This document shows positions 27,736-36,826 of a stretch of DNA of 64,000 bases, piece by piece. The notes under the pieces are model-generated. The model made no database searches and was not told the DNA's origin. It saw nothing but the letters and a program-made list of their open reading frames with translations. The translations under genes were made by a program, and so were the position numbers. The stretch covers positions 1-64,000 of the forward strand of contig CAISXF010000080.1 of assembly GCA_903889445.1 (NCBI GenBank). Direction: 5' to 3'. The stretch's first letter is position 1; every line of letters starts with the position of its first letter. The DNA comes from an uncultured Pseudomonadota bacterium. GTDB lineage: Bacteria; Pseudomonadota; Gammaproteobacteria; Methylococcales; Methylomonadaceae.

Positions 27736-28741
27736 AATTATCGGTTATTTGCTGATTGGCTTGAGTTATTTTGGCGGCTGGTTGTGGATGGATTACGAAA
27801 GTGCCATCAGCAATCCCGTCGTAATTGAAAAATTCGTAACGATTGATATTGAAAAAGGCGATTCACTTAACCAAATCACCCATAAACTGGTCGCTCAAAA
27901 TGTGAAAATTAAACCTTTTTGGTTTAAATTTTTAGCCAAACGAAATGGCGCAAATAAAAAAATAAAATCGGGCGAATATGAACTCAACAAAGGGCTAACC
28001 GCGAAAGATATTTTAGCGTTATTTGTGCAGGGAAAAGTGAAGCGGCACGCCATCACGTTCCCCGAAGGGTGGAATTTCAAAGCGATTCGCCAACAATTGG
28101 ACGCAAATCCGTACATTGAACACACGTTAAAAAGTATTCAAATTAACGACATCGTCAAACAACTCGGTATTTCGCAAAATCATCCAGAAGGTCTATTTTT
28201 TCCAGACACTTATTTTTTTGAAAAACACACCACCGACGTGGCGATTTTAAAACGCGCTTACACGAAAATGCAGATTATCTTGGCGCAAGAATGGCAGGGT
28301 AGGGCAGCGAATTCGCCAATTACCACGCCCTATCAAGCAATATGTTTGGCTTCGATTATTGAAAAAGAAACCGCTGCACCGCTTGAACGCGCACAAATTT
28401 CGGGTGTTTTTAGTCGTCGTTTACAACAGAATATGATGTTGCAAACTGACCCGACCGTTATTTATGGCATGGGTGAAACGTATCAAGGCAACATTAAAAC
28501 AGCTGATTTGAAAAACCCAACGCCTTATAATACTTATACTTTCAAAGGATTACCGCCAACGCCGATTGCAATGGCGGGACGTGAAGCTATTCACGCCGCG
28601 TTACATCCTGACGCGAGCGACACGTTATTTTTCGTGGCGAAAGGCGATGGCACACACGTTTTTTCTGCGAATTTAGAGGCGCATAATGCCGCTGTCGAAA
28701 CCTATCAACGTCACAAAAATGAGGCAAAAAATGACCGATAA
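27722..28741 (+). CDS. mltG: Endolytic peptidoglycan transglycosylase MltG
   Basis: 339 aa, with one N-terminal membrane segment ([17 protein letters not shown]) and a periplasmic YceG domain. Catalytic Glu lies in [27 protein letters not shown] and [12 protein letters not shown] are family marks. It cuts nascent glycan strands. I chose ATG 27722 (AGG 7-8 bases upstream) over an in-frame ATG at 27698 deeper in pabC. Confidence 0.93.
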   Translation: MPFSKIIGYLLIGLSYFGGWLWMDYESAISNPVVIEKFVTIDIEKGDSLNQITHKLVAQNVKIKPFWFKFLAKRNGANKKIKSGEYELNKGLTAKDILALFVQGKVKRHAITFPEGWNFKAIRQQLDANPYIEHTLKSIQINDIVKQLGISQNHPEGLFFPDTYFFEKHTTDVAILKRAYTKMQIILAQEWQGRAANSPITTPYQAICLASIIEKETAAPLERAQISGVFSRRLQQNMMLQTDPTVIYGMGETYQGNIKTADLKNPTPYNTYTFKGLPPTPIAMAGREAIHAALHPDASDTLFFVAKGDGTHVFSANLEAHNAAVETYQRHKNEAKNDR

Positions 28742-28955
28742 AAAACTTCTCCAGCATTTGAACGGCGTGACGTTGGAAACGATACTCAACGAATTAGTGG
28801 CGTATTATGGTTGGCGTAAATTAAGCGAGTTGGTAGAAATTCGCTGTTTTTATAATGATTCCAGCATCAAATCCAGTTTAACTTTTTTACGAAAAACATC
28901 GTGGGCGCGAGCAGAAGTTGAAATGTTATATTGCTCGTTAAAAGAACCCGATTAA
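28731..28955 (+). CDS. VF530-family DNA-binding protein (DUF2132)
   Basis: 74 aa. The sequence [20 protein letters not shown]...IRCF...[17 protein letters not shown] is the VF530 signature, a small helical fold reported to bind DNA. The start at 28731 overlaps mltG by 11 bases; a longer frame from 28686 would overlap it further. It sits between mltG and tmk, an unusual inclusion in this operon. Confidence 0.85.
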   Translation: MTDKKLLQHLNGVTLETILNELVAYYGWRKLSELVEIRCFYNDSSIKSSLTFLRKTSWARAEVEMLYCSLKEPD

Positions 28956-28969
28956 AACGAGGTGACGAC

Positions 28970-29593
28970 ATGAGCAGAGGAAAATTTATCACGTTTGAAG
29001 GCGGCGAAGGCGTGGGCAAAACGACCAACGTAGCATTTATCGAAAATTATTTGCAAACCCGAAAAATTTCGCTCGTCGTTACCCGTGAACCAGGTGGAAC
29101 GCCGTTAGCGGAAAAATTACGCACCTTATTACTCAGCAAAAAAAGTGAAGCGATTTCCGAAGAAGCCGAATTATTATTGATGTTCGCCGCGAGAGCGCAA
29201 CACATTAAACACGTTATCGAACCTGCTTTGGCGCGGGGCGATTGGGTGATTTGTGATCGATTTACGGACGCAACCTATGCGTATCAAGGTGGCGGACGCA
29301 ATATGAAAATCAGCACGATTGAAGGATTGGAAAATTTAGTTCAAGGAAATTTGCGACCCGATTTGACGTTGTTGCTCGATGCGCCAGTGAAAATCGGCAT
29401 GGAACGCGCTGGAAAACGGGGCGCGTTTGATCGGTTTGAATCAGAAACGGTGCAGTTTTTTGAAAACGTGCGCCGCGCATATTTGTTGCAAGCCGAACTC
29501 CATCCGCAACGTATTAAATTGATTAAAGCGAATCAGTCGCTCGCCGATGTTCAACAAGCGATTATTCACGTTTTGAGTCCGTTGTTACGATGA
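28970..29593 (+). CDS. tmk: Thymidylate kinase
   Basis: 207 aa. dTMP to dTDP. P-loop FEGGEGVGKTTN, TREPGGTPLAEKLR, and DRFTDATYAYQGGGR. Start at ATG 28970 because GAGGTG is 5-6 bases upstream. Overlaps holB by ATGA. Confidence 0.97.
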   Translation: MSRGKFITFEGGEGVGKTTNVAFIENYLQTRKISLVVTREPGGTPLAEKLRTLLLSKKSEAISEEAELLLMFAARAQHIKHVIEPALARGDWVICDRFTDATYAYQGGGRNMKISTIEGLENLVQGNLRPDLTLLLDAPVKIGMERAGKRGAFDRFESETVQFFENVRRAYLLQAELHPQRIKLIKANQSLADVQQAIIHVLSPLLR

Positions 29594-30564
29594 AATTATA
29601 TCCTTGGCAGCATAACGATTGGCAACAATTACAAAACTATGTGACGCAACAGCGCGTGCCGCAAGCCTTACTTATCAACGGCGCGTTAGGCATTGGCAAA
29701 CAGCATTTAGCCGAACAATTTGCACACGCTTTATTGTGTGAACGCCCAAAATCGGACGGTGTAAGTTGTGACGAATGCGGCAGTTGTTTGTTGGTCAAAG
29801 CGCAAACGCACCCCGATTTTATGGATGTGCAACCTGAAGAAGTTGGCAAAAACATTACCATCGCACAAATTCGCGCGTTAATGGAAAAACTGACTTTAAA
29901 ACCGCAATTTGAGCGTTATCGTGTCATTTTGATTCACCCCGCCGATGCGTTAAATAATGCTGCGGCGAATGCGTTTTTAAAATTTTTAGAAGAACCGACG
30001 GAACGCACCGTGTTGATTTTAGTGACGCATCGGCTGAATAAATTACCTGCGACGATTAAAAGTCGCTGCCAAAAATTTACCGTCGTGATGCCCGATAAAA
30101 GTTTGGTTTTACCGTGGCTTTTGCAACAAACTAATAATGCGGAAATCGTGTTAAATTTAGCGCAAGGTGCGCCGTTACTCGCACAAAAATACGCAACTGA
30201 TGAACACACGCAACAACGCCTTGATTGTTTTGCCGCTTGGCTTTCGGTTGCAAAACAACAAAGTCATCCCGTTATTGTGGCGGAACAATGGTTAAAATTA
30301 CCGGAAGCCACGTTACTATTTTGGCTGAGTTCGTGGGTGATTGATTTAATGCGTTATCGCTATCAAACTGCGCCAAAAAATCTATATCATGCTGATTTGA
30401 ACGTGGCATTAAGTGAACTTGCGCCGCGTTTGAATCCAATAAAATTGATTGAATTTTATGATTTATTGTTACTAAGTCGGCGACGACTTGAAACCCCCAT
30501 CAACAAACAAGTGTTGTGGGAAGAAATTTTAATCGCATGGGCAATGCTTAATCGGAGTGGGTGA
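29590..30564 (+). CDS. holB: DNA polymerase III delta' subunit
   Basis: 324 aa clamp-loader subunit. P-loop NGALGIGKQHLAEQFA, zinc module CDECGSC plus an upstream Cys, and sensor-1 SRC motif in ATIKSRCQKF. Works with DnaX and HolA to load the sliding clamp. Overlaps both neighbours by 4 bases. Confidence 0.95.
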   Translation: MKLYPWQHNDWQQLQNYVTQQRVPQALLINGALGIGKQHLAEQFAHALLCERPKSDGVSCDECGSCLLVKAQTHPDFMDVQPEEVGKNITIAQIRALMEKLTLKPQFERYRVILIHPADALNNAAANAFLKFLEEPTERTVLILVTHRLNKLPATIKSRCQKFTVVMPDKSLVLPWLLQQTNNAEIVLNLAQGAPLLAQKYATDEHTQQRLDCFAAWLSVAKQQSHPVIVAEQWLKLPEATLLFWLSSWVIDLMRYRYQTAPKNLYHADLNVALSELAPRLNPIKLIEFYDLLLLSRRRLETPINKQVLWEEILIAWAMLNRSG

Positions 30565-30920
30565 TGACTGAAAAACAAAGTGAAAAACAAAATCAAAGTG
30601 TGTTGTCGTTTTCGCTCAAGGATAAAAATGCGTTGTATATGTCGTATATGCCGTTTGTCGAAAATGGTGGCATTTTTATTCCAACTCCGCGTGAATATGA
30701 CATCGGGCAGGAATTATTTATCTTGTTAAATCTTATGGCGGAAACCGAGCGTTTTCCTATTAACGGTAAAGTGGTTTGGAAAACACCGCCTGGTTCAGTG
30801 GGTTATCGTTCGACGGGCATTGGTATTCAATTTGGTGAACAAGATTTTGCGGTCAAAAACAAAATTGAAACGTATTTAGCGGGCGCGTTAGAATCTGAGC
30901 GTCCAACTTACACGATGTAA
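30561..30920 (+). CDS. pilZ: PilZ-domain protein (type IV pilus type)
   Basis: 119 aa. Beta-barrel core with ENGGIFIPTPREYDIGQELFILLNL and GKVVWKTPPG. Like the Pseudomonas PilZ prototype in the same holB-pilZ-tatD position, it lacks the RxxxR c-di-GMP motif, so it probably acts in pilus assembly and not as a c-di-GMP receptor. Confidence 0.9.
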   Translation: MMTEKQSEKQNQSVLSFSLKDKNALYMSYMPFVENGGIFIPTPREYDIGQELFILLNLMAETERFPINGKVVWKTPPGSVGYRSTGIGIQFGEQDFAVKNKIETYLAGALESERPTYTM

Positions 30921-30932
30921 AAAAGGAAAATT

Positions 30933-31706
30933 ATGCTTATTGATTCACACTGTCACCTCGACCGCCTCGACTTAACGCCGTATCAAAATGATTTTGCCTG
31001 TTTGATGCAACACATTCGCGACCAACAGATTGAGCATTTGTTGTGCATTGCGATTGATTTAGAAGCCTATCCGGCGATGCGCGAATTGGTGGCGGATTAC
31101 GCGGATATTTCTGTGACGGTGGGCGTGCATCCTAACGAAGATGAAGGACAAAATCCCACGGTTGCGGAATTAGTCGCATTGGGACAAGATGAAAAAGTGA
31201 TTGGGTTGGGTGAAACGGGTTTAGATTATTTTCGTACCGAAGGCGATTACACGCGGCAACACGACAGTTTTAGAAATCACATTCGCGCGGCAAAAATTTT
31301 AAATAAACCGTTAATTGTTCACACCCGCGAGGCGAAAGCTGATACCTTGCGAATTTTGCGCGAAGAAAATGCAGGTGAAATCGGCGGCATTATTCATTGT
31401 TTCACCGAAGATTGGGAGTTTGCTAAACAAGCATTGGATTTGAATTTTTACATTTCCTTTTCGGGAATCGTGACTTTTAACAACGCGACTTCGGTTCACG
31501 ATGTCGCCAAAAAAGTGCCGAGCGAACGCTTTTTAATCGAAACGGATTCGCCGTATTTGTCGCCCGTTCCGCATCGTGGCAGACCCAATTATCCGCAATA
31601 TGTGCAGCACGTCGCGCAACGAGTCGCCGATTTGCGCGGCGTTTCGCTTCATTCGGTTGCCGATATTTCAACCCGAAATTTTTACACGCTGTTTAAAAAA
31701 TCATGA
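30933..31706 (+). CDS. tatD: TatD-family metal-dependent deoxyribonuclease
   Basis: 257 aa TIM-barrel. Metal ligands: DSHCHLDRLDL, GLGETGLDYF, VHTREA, HCF and ETDSPYLSPVPHRG. Closest to the YcfH subgroup by its operon position. Overlaps moaD by 4 bases. Confidence 0.93.
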   Translation: MLIDSHCHLDRLDLTPYQNDFACLMQHIRDQQIEHLLCIAIDLEAYPAMRELVADYADISVTVGVHPNEDEGQNPTVAELVALGQDEKVIGLGETGLDYFRTEGDYTRQHDSFRNHIRAAKILNKPLIVHTREAKADTLRILREENAGEIGGIIHCFTEDWEFAKQALDLNFYISFSGIVTFNNATSVHDVAKKVPSERFLIETDSPYLSPVPHRGRPNYPQYVQHVAQRVADLRGVSLHSVADISTRNFYTLFKKS

Positions 31707-31933
31707 TTACGGTGCGTTATTTTGGCAGTCTAAAAGAAACAATCGGGCGTTCAAATGAAGCGTTGTCGGTGGTCGAATCGTTGACGGTTTTAGCCGTTTG
31801 GCATTGTTTAAACGGCGATTTGCCGTTGGCTGAAAATATGCTGACGGCGGTTAATATGGATTATGTGGCGCGTTCGAGTGTCGTGAATGACGGCGACGAA
31901 GTGGCATTTTTCCCTCCCGTAACGGGCGGCTAA
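31703..31933 (+). CDS. moaD: Molybdopterin synthase small subunit
   Basis: 76 aa ubiquitin-like protein ending VAFFPPVTGG. The C-terminal Gly-Gly is thiocarboxylated to donate sulfur for molybdopterin. Two bases before moaE. Confidence 0.93.
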   Translation: MITVRYFGSLKETIGRSNEALSVVESLTVLAVWHCLNGDLPLAENMLTAVNMDYVARSSVVNDGDEVAFFPPVTGG

Positions 31934-31935
31934 AA

Positions 31936-32364
31936 ATGACGATAAAAATTTGTGACGCTGCCTTTGAGCCGTTTGCCGAAATTCAAACGTTTCAAAATGC
32001 GTTGGCGTTGAACGGGAAATTTGGCGCGACCAGTATTTTCATCGGCACCATGCGTGATTTCAACGACGGTGATAACGTGCAAGCGATGACGTTGGAGCAT
32101 TACGACGGCATGACGCAAAAGCAATTGGCAAAAATTGTCGCCGCTGCGAACTCGAAATGGCAAATTTTAGATTGTTTGATTGTGCATCGTGTGGGTGATA
32201 TTTTGCCGAATGAACCGATTGTGTTGGTAGCAGTTTGGTCAGCGCATCGCGGTGAAGCGTTTGAAGCATGTCGCTATTTGATGGAAGAATTAAAAAAAAA
32301 TGCGCCGTTTTGGAAATTAGAAAAGCTGGCGACCAATGAAAAGCGTTGGGTGTCGAAAATTTAA
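31936..32364 (+). CDS. moaE: Molybdopterin synthase catalytic subunit
   Basis: 142 aa. Family marks RVGDILPNEPIVLVAV, SAHRGEAFEACRYLMEELK and active-site Lys in KKNAPFWKLE. Forms a heterotetramer with MoaD to make molybdopterin from cPMP. The other moa genes are not in the window. Confidence 0.95.
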   Translation: MTIKICDAAFEPFAEIQTFQNALALNGKFGATSIFIGTMRDFNDGDNVQAMTLEHYDGMTQKQLAKIVAAANSKWQILDCLIVHRVGDILPNEPIVLVAVWSAHRGEAFEACRYLMEELKKNAPFWKLEKLATNEKRWVSKI

Positions 32365-32376
32365 ACGGAGTACAAA

Positions 32377-32820
32377 ATGGGTGAACCATCAGGCAATAAA
32401 GCATTACAACTACTAAACCATATCGTTACCATAGCAGGCATAAAAATTCTGACGTTGCTTTTGGAAGAAACGGGCGAGATTAAATTTGATATTGATGACG
32501 ACGGCAATGTGGGTTATGACCCGATGCACAAACATTTGTTGCTCGCTGAACTGAATAGCGGTTTTTCTAACGGTGGCGTTGTTATTATTCGCCAATTTAC
32601 GCCATTAAAAACAGAAATCATTAACGCGAAAAATAAAAAAATGTGGGTGCCAATTAAAAATGTCTACGGGTTGATTTTGCGCGACCATCAATGGATTGCG
32701 GTATCGAAAAAAGAATTACGCGAAAGTTTCAGCATCGATGCTCAAACCGGTAAACCGTTAAAACGAGAACCTGATGTGGCGTATCAAGATATTCCGGCTT
32801 ATTTTTTTGAATCAGTGTGA
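32377..32820 (+). CDS. Hypothetical protein, 147 aa
   Basis: Soluble, mixed alpha/beta, no signal peptide. GGAG 7 bases before the ATG and 12-base spacing from moaE suggest it is co-transcribed. It has an acidic patch (FDIDDDGNVGYDP) that could bind a metal and a C-terminal SIDAQTGKPLKREP stretch. I recognise no family. Confidence 0.65.
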   Translation: MGEPSGNKALQLLNHIVTIAGIKILTLLLEETGEIKFDIDDDGNVGYDPMHKHLLLAELNSGFSNGGVVIIRQFTPLKTEIINAKNKKMWVPIKNVYGLILRDHQWIAVSKKELRESFSIDAQTGKPLKREPDVAYQDIPAYFFESV

Positions 32821-32896
32821 AGTCCTTGATTTGCCTGATGTTGACAATTTCTGCTGACGATATTTCGTATTAAAAATGGCGATTTGTGTTACGCGA

Positions 32897-32918
32897 CAAA
32901 TTGTCGCGCGACAATTTG
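32897..32918. repeat. 22-bp perfect palindrome
   Basis: Centre TTGTCGCGCGACAA extended by four bases on each side; a second overlapping inverted copy of GCGACAA lies just before it. May be a REP-like element, a hairpin or a protein-binding site. Confidence 0.8.
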
Positions 32919-33011
32919 CCACATTTTCAACTTCGGAATTTGTGATTAAAATAGCGTCACTCTTCAAAGCTCCTCTGGGCGATAGAGTCTTAATATCCAT
33001 CTCTTTTTTAG

Positions 33012-33044
33012 TGCCGCCTCAAAGTTTCGTTGCGGCATTTTTTT
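33012..33044 (+). terminator. Rho-independent terminator
   Basis: TGCCGC / GCGGCA stem with a 14-base loop followed by seven T. It is 190 bases after the 147-aa gene, so it may end the moaDE operon or a separate small RNA. Confidence 0.8.
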
Positions 33045-33129
33045 ACCCTGCGTTTTATTATTCAAAACGGCTGCGATTAAATGTGAAAGAGATTCTGTGA
33101 AATATCTTCATTTTGAATTGGTATAAACG

Positions 33130-33354
33130 ATGACTCAATATAACGATCAAGTTTTTATAAACCGCCTAAACCAACATCCACAACTCCGTGAACGAGTAGA
33201 AACACTGCTCAACGTGGTTGAGAATACCTCTGGTAACACCACAAAATCGGCTGATTCCAAAAAACAGGCAATTGAAGAATTGCGAAAAATGGGTAATGAT
33301 GCCTTGCATTACGACGACGGTAAAATAGGTCTGGTGGCATACCATCTTCGGTAA
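33130..33354 (+). pseudogene. Possible transposase N-terminal remnant
   Basis: 74 codons: RLNQHPQLRERVETLLNVVEN then AIEELRKMGNDALH. The pattern (RVExLLxVVEN, variable gap, AIEELRxMGxxAL) resembles the start of ISKra4-type transposases. The frame stops about 10 codons later and no further transposase sequence or inverted repeats follow. It could instead be a small real gene; the assignment is from memory of the family and tentative. Confidence 0.4.
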
Positions 33355-33490
33355 GTGAGCAACGCAATGTCATTCTGACAAAAAATTTAGATTATTAGCC
33401 TTTCAGCGGGAATTAACACCGTGTTGTTCAATAAATGTGGAGAATGCGGTGAAAGGTGGTTAAACCTTCCACCGTTGCTGCAATCGACAA

Positions 33491-34027
33491 CTATTTTTGT
33501 TCAGCGTTATAACGTGCCATGCTATCCATAATTTCTTTTTTTGCTTCGTCGATACCAAACCAACCCTCGATTACAACCCATTTTCCGTCTTCTAAATCTT
33601 TATAATGCTGGAAAAAATGCGCGATTTTTACCAGCGTGATTTCTGGAATATCCTCGTAACTGAGAACTTTTTTATAAAATGGCGTGAGTTTATCGACGGG
33701 AACTGCTAATACTTTCGCATCTTCGCCCGATTCGTCTGTCATTTTCAATACACCAATCGGGCGGCATCGCACCACACACCCACTCAATAATGGCGCGGGA
33801 GCAATGACCAAAACGTCTACAGGATCGCCATCGTCAGAAAGCGTTTGCGGCACATAACCGTAATTCGTCGGATATTGCATCGCTGTTCCCATAAAACGAT
33901 CAACCGTCAAAATTCCCGTCTCTTTATCCACTTCATATTTAACGGGATCGCTGTACGCGGGAATTTCAATGATAACGTTAATATCGTGGGGTAAATCGTT
34001 GCCGGATGGCACACGTCTTAATGACAT
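33491..34027 (-). CDS. ppa: Inorganic pyrophosphatase
   Basis: 178 aa, family I. Hydrolyses PPi to phosphate. Motifs: [20 protein letters not shown], the DGDPVDVLV metal site and [15 protein letters not shown] 34027 chosen because AGGA is 7 bases upstream; the longer in-frame start at 34072 adds 15 residues. Notable with a PPi-dependent phosphofructokinase at 47153, which competes for the same substrate. Confidence 0.96.
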   Translation of the reverse strand: MSLRRVPSGNDLPHDINVIIEIPAYSDPVKYEVDKETGILTVDRFMGTAMQYPTNYGYVPQTLSDDGDPVDVLVIAPAPLLSGCVVRCRPIGVLKMTDESGEDAKVLAVPVDKLTPFYKKVLSYEDIPEITLVKIAHFFQHYKDLEDGKWVVIEGWFGIDEAKKEIMDSMARYNAEQK

Positions 34028-34111
34028 AATGATTCCTATTTTTTTAGGGTTAAAATTCTTGAATTCGGGCATTATAGCAGACTTATCTTAGGCTTTTTAA
34101 CGAGGAAATGA

Positions 34112-34921
34112 ATGCAAGGTCGATTAGAAAAAATGGCGGCGGTTCACGATACGCCAATCCGTTATGAATTAGTTTTAAATTACCAGCGTGTGCCACTGAA
34201 TCCGTTGCTGGGTCAAACGGTGTCATTGCAACACACGGGGCAATTGCATTGTTTGCATTGCAATATGCCAATGCGAAAAAGTTTTAACCAAGGATATTGT
34301 TATCCGTGTTTTTCGCGGCTCGCACAATGTGATATGTGTATGATGAAACCCGAAATATGCCATCATGCCGCCGGAACGTGTCGCGATTCGGTGTGGGCGG
34401 AAACCTTTTGTTTTCAGTCACACATCGTTTATTTGGCAAATACTAGCGGTTTAAAAGTAGGGATTACGCGCCACACGCAAATTCCCACACGCTGGATTGA
34501 TCAAGGCGCAATTCAAGCGTTACCGATTTTTAAAGTCTCGTCGCGGCGGCTTTCGGGGCAAATCGAAACGCTACTCGCCCAACACGTCAACGATAAAACG
34601 CAATGGCAACGCATGTTAAAAAATCAAATCGAACTGCTGAATTTAATCGCCGAACGTGATAAATTACTAACAATATGTACGAATGAATTAAACGAATTAG
34701 AACATTTAAATCATGGCGCGATGGCATTTTTAGCCGATGAAAAAGTGGTTGATTTACATTATCCGATTGAAATGGCACCGTCAAAAGTGATCGCGTTAAA
34801 TTTTGATAAAACACCGCATATTTCGGGTGTTTTGCAGGGAATTAAAGGACAGTATTTAATTTTTGATAAAGGTGTGTTGAATGTGCGTAAATTCGCAGGT
34901 TATGAGATTAAGTTGGTTTGA
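34112..34921 (+). CDS. DUF2797 protein
   Basis: 269 aa. N-terminal beta-rich part, then a zinc-like cluster (CLHCNMPM, CYPCF, CDMC) at about 47-80, then a stretch HIVYLANTSGLKVGITRHTQIPTRWIDQGA that resembles the GIY-YIG-type core typical of DUF2797 proteins. Function unknown. It is transcribed divergently from ppa. Confidence 0.8.
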   Translation: MQGRLEKMAAVHDTPIRYELVLNYQRVPLNPLLGQTVSLQHTGQLHCLHCNMPMRKSFNQGYCYPCFSRLAQCDMCMMKPEICHHAAGTCRDSVWAETFCFQSHIVYLANTSGLKVGITRHTQIPTRWIDQGAIQALPIFKVSSRRLSGQIETLLAQHVNDKTQWQRMLKNQIELLNLIAERDKLLTICTNELNELEHLNHGAMAFLADEKVVDLHYPIEMAPSKVIALNFDKTPHISGVLQGIKGQYLIFDKGVLNVRKFAGYEIKLV

Positions 34922-34948
34922 AGTTTTTTTGTCCAAAATGGAACGTTT

Positions 34949-36826
34949 ATGAACGCTACAAAAGAAATTTGCAATATCGCCGATTCGTCTGCGTTGCTTA
35001 AATCCTTACAGGAATTTGAATTAACGAACATCTTAACGATGTTGGGCGGCAATGAAGAAAAATTAGTTCATCTGTTGAAAAAATTTAGCGAAAAATACGC
35101 GGAAGACGGACTTTTAATTCGAGAGCTGATTTCTGCTGATAACTTCACACAAGCACAAGAATATTTGCACGCATTGAGAGGAACCGCCGGTAATTTGGGC
35201 ATCTCGTTATTGCATCGCGTTTCCGATGAATTAGAAGATGAATTGAAAAATAGGCAATATACCCCGCAAACGTTAGAAAATTTTGACCGTGTGCTTAAAG
35301 ACACCATGACCACCATTGCGCGTTTGCCCGATTTGCCCGTCCATAAAAAAATACTGAATGGACACGAATTTTCCACGTTCCAAAAAATTGTGGAAAATTT
35401 GAATAATTTATTGGCAAACGACCGTTTTGTTGATGATGACTTACTCGCGGAATTGAAATTGTATTTATACGACCATCAACACCCCGCTTATGCCGACATA
35501 GTAGAAAAAATTCAGGATACCGAATATCCGCAAGCGCGACAGCTTTTAAAAAACCTTCTCGGCTATGCGACCACGAAAACGTCCGAACCCGACACAGCGG
35601 CGACTACGATTTTAATCGTTGACGATAATCGAATAACTCAAGAAGCCTTTGTGTCGTTTTTGAAACGGCATTATTCCGTCAAAGTGGCGAGTTCAGGGTC
35701 ACGCGCGTTACAAATCGCTAAATCCAGCCCTTATATCGGTTTGATTTTGCTTGATGTAATCATGCCCGATATGAACGGCTACGAAGTGTGCCGTCAATTA
35801 AAAAATGAGGCGACGACCAGTGAGATTCCCGTTATTTTTGTTACGGTGGGGACGGATTTTCATTCTGAAGAGCGCGGTCTTAAATTAGGCGCGATTGATT
35901 ATCTTAAAAAACCTATCGACCCAATTACGACCTTGTTAAGAATCAAAAATCACTTGGTTATCGTGGCGAAGAATAAGGCAGCCCATCAAGAACTGGCTTT
36001 TCAAAATGCTGAAAAGGAACGCCGCGCCGCTGAATTGATGGTTGCTCACAATCAAAATGACGAGTTGAATCACCAAGTCAATCAGATGCAAAAATTGGAA
36101 AGCATTGGACAACTGACTTCGGGTATTGCCCACGATTTTAATAACATTTTGGCGTGTATGTTAGGTTATAACGAAATGAATCTTATCCTAACGGAAGACA
36201 TCGTCGATGAAACGTTACGAGTTCAAATTGAAAAAAATGTCGAACAAATAGATTTTGCTGGTCAAAGGGCGGTGGTACTCATTCAAAAAATGATGAATTA
36301 TTGTCGCGAAAAGTCACCCCAAAAAAAAATAAACGTACAGCCCACGCTTGACGTGATTGACGAAGTGGTGACGATGTTACGTCCCGCGCTAACGAGTCGC
36401 ATCAAACTTGAATTGGCGTTAAATTGCACCGAAAACATCGAAATTGATACGATTGACTTGCATCAAATCCTAACCAATTTAGCGGTGAATGCGCGAGATG
36501 CGATGAAAAATTCGAGCGGCATAATTAACCTTTCACTAAATACGATGACGCTGTCGTCGCGGTGCTGTACGGCGTGTGCTAAAAGACTTGAAGGCGATTT
36601 TATTGAATTGAGCATGTCCGATAACGGTACTGGAATTGATCCGAAAATTGTTCATCGAATTTTCACGCCTTTTTTCACCACAAAAGAATTGGGCAAAGGA
36701 ACGGGTTTAGGTTTATCAACGGTGAGTAGCATCGTGCATCATACCGAAGGTCATATTTTGATTGATTCCAAACAAAGTCAGCCGAATCAAGGCACGACGT
36801 TCCGATTGTTATTTCCAATAATTTAA
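34949..36826 (+). CDS. Hybrid signalling protein: Hpt - receiver - histidine kinase
   Basis: 625 aa, soluble. The Hpt domain (about 20-125) has its phospho-His in YLHALRGTAGN. The receiver (about 208-330) has ILIVDDNRITQE and phospho-Asp in LILLDVIMPDMNG. HisKA phospho-His lies in SGIAHDFNNILACMLGY, and the HATPase domain has NLAVNARDAM, DNGTGID and GKGTGLGLSTV. There is no sensor domain. The Hpt-REC-kinase order is unusual; input probably comes through phosphotransfer from another protein. Confidence 0.92.
   Translation: MNATKEICNIADSSALLKSLQEFELTNILTMLGGNEEKLVHLLKKFSEKYAEDGLLIRELISADNFTQAQEYLHALRGTAGNLGISLLHRVSDELEDELKNRQYTPQTLENFDRVLKDTMTTIARLPDLPVHKKILNGHEFSTFQKIVENLNNLLANDRFVDDDLLAELKLYLYDHQHPAYADIVEKIQDTEYPQARQLLKNLLGYATTKTSEPDTAATTILIVDDNRITQEAFVSFLKRHYSVKVASSGSRALQIAKSSPYIGLILLDVIMPDMNGYEVCRQLKNEATTSEIPVIFVTVGTDFHSEERGLKLGAIDYLKKPIDPITTLLRIKNHLVIVAKNKAAHQELAFQNAEKERRAAELMVAHNQNDELNHQVNQMQKLESIGQLTSGIAHDFNNILACMLGYNEMNLILTEDIVDETLRVQIEKNVEQIDFAGQRAVVLIQKMMNYCREKSPQKKINVQPTLDVIDEVVTMLRPALTSRIKLELALNCTENIEIDTIDLHQILTNLAVNARDAMKNSSGIINLSLNTMTLSSRCCTACAKRLEGDFIELSMSDNGTGIDPKIVHRIFTPFFTTKELGKGTGLGLSTVSSIVHHTEGHILIDSKQSQPNQGTTFRLLFPII

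Larger units (their letters stand above)
32821..33129. other. 309-bp intergenic region with palindrome and terminator
   Basis: No gene seen. It holds a 22-bp perfect palindrome at 32897-32918, a possible -10 box (TAAAAT, about 32945) and a strong terminator at 33012-33044. The stretch between the last two could encode a small RNA of about 90 nt, but no known family is recognised. Confidence 0.5.
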
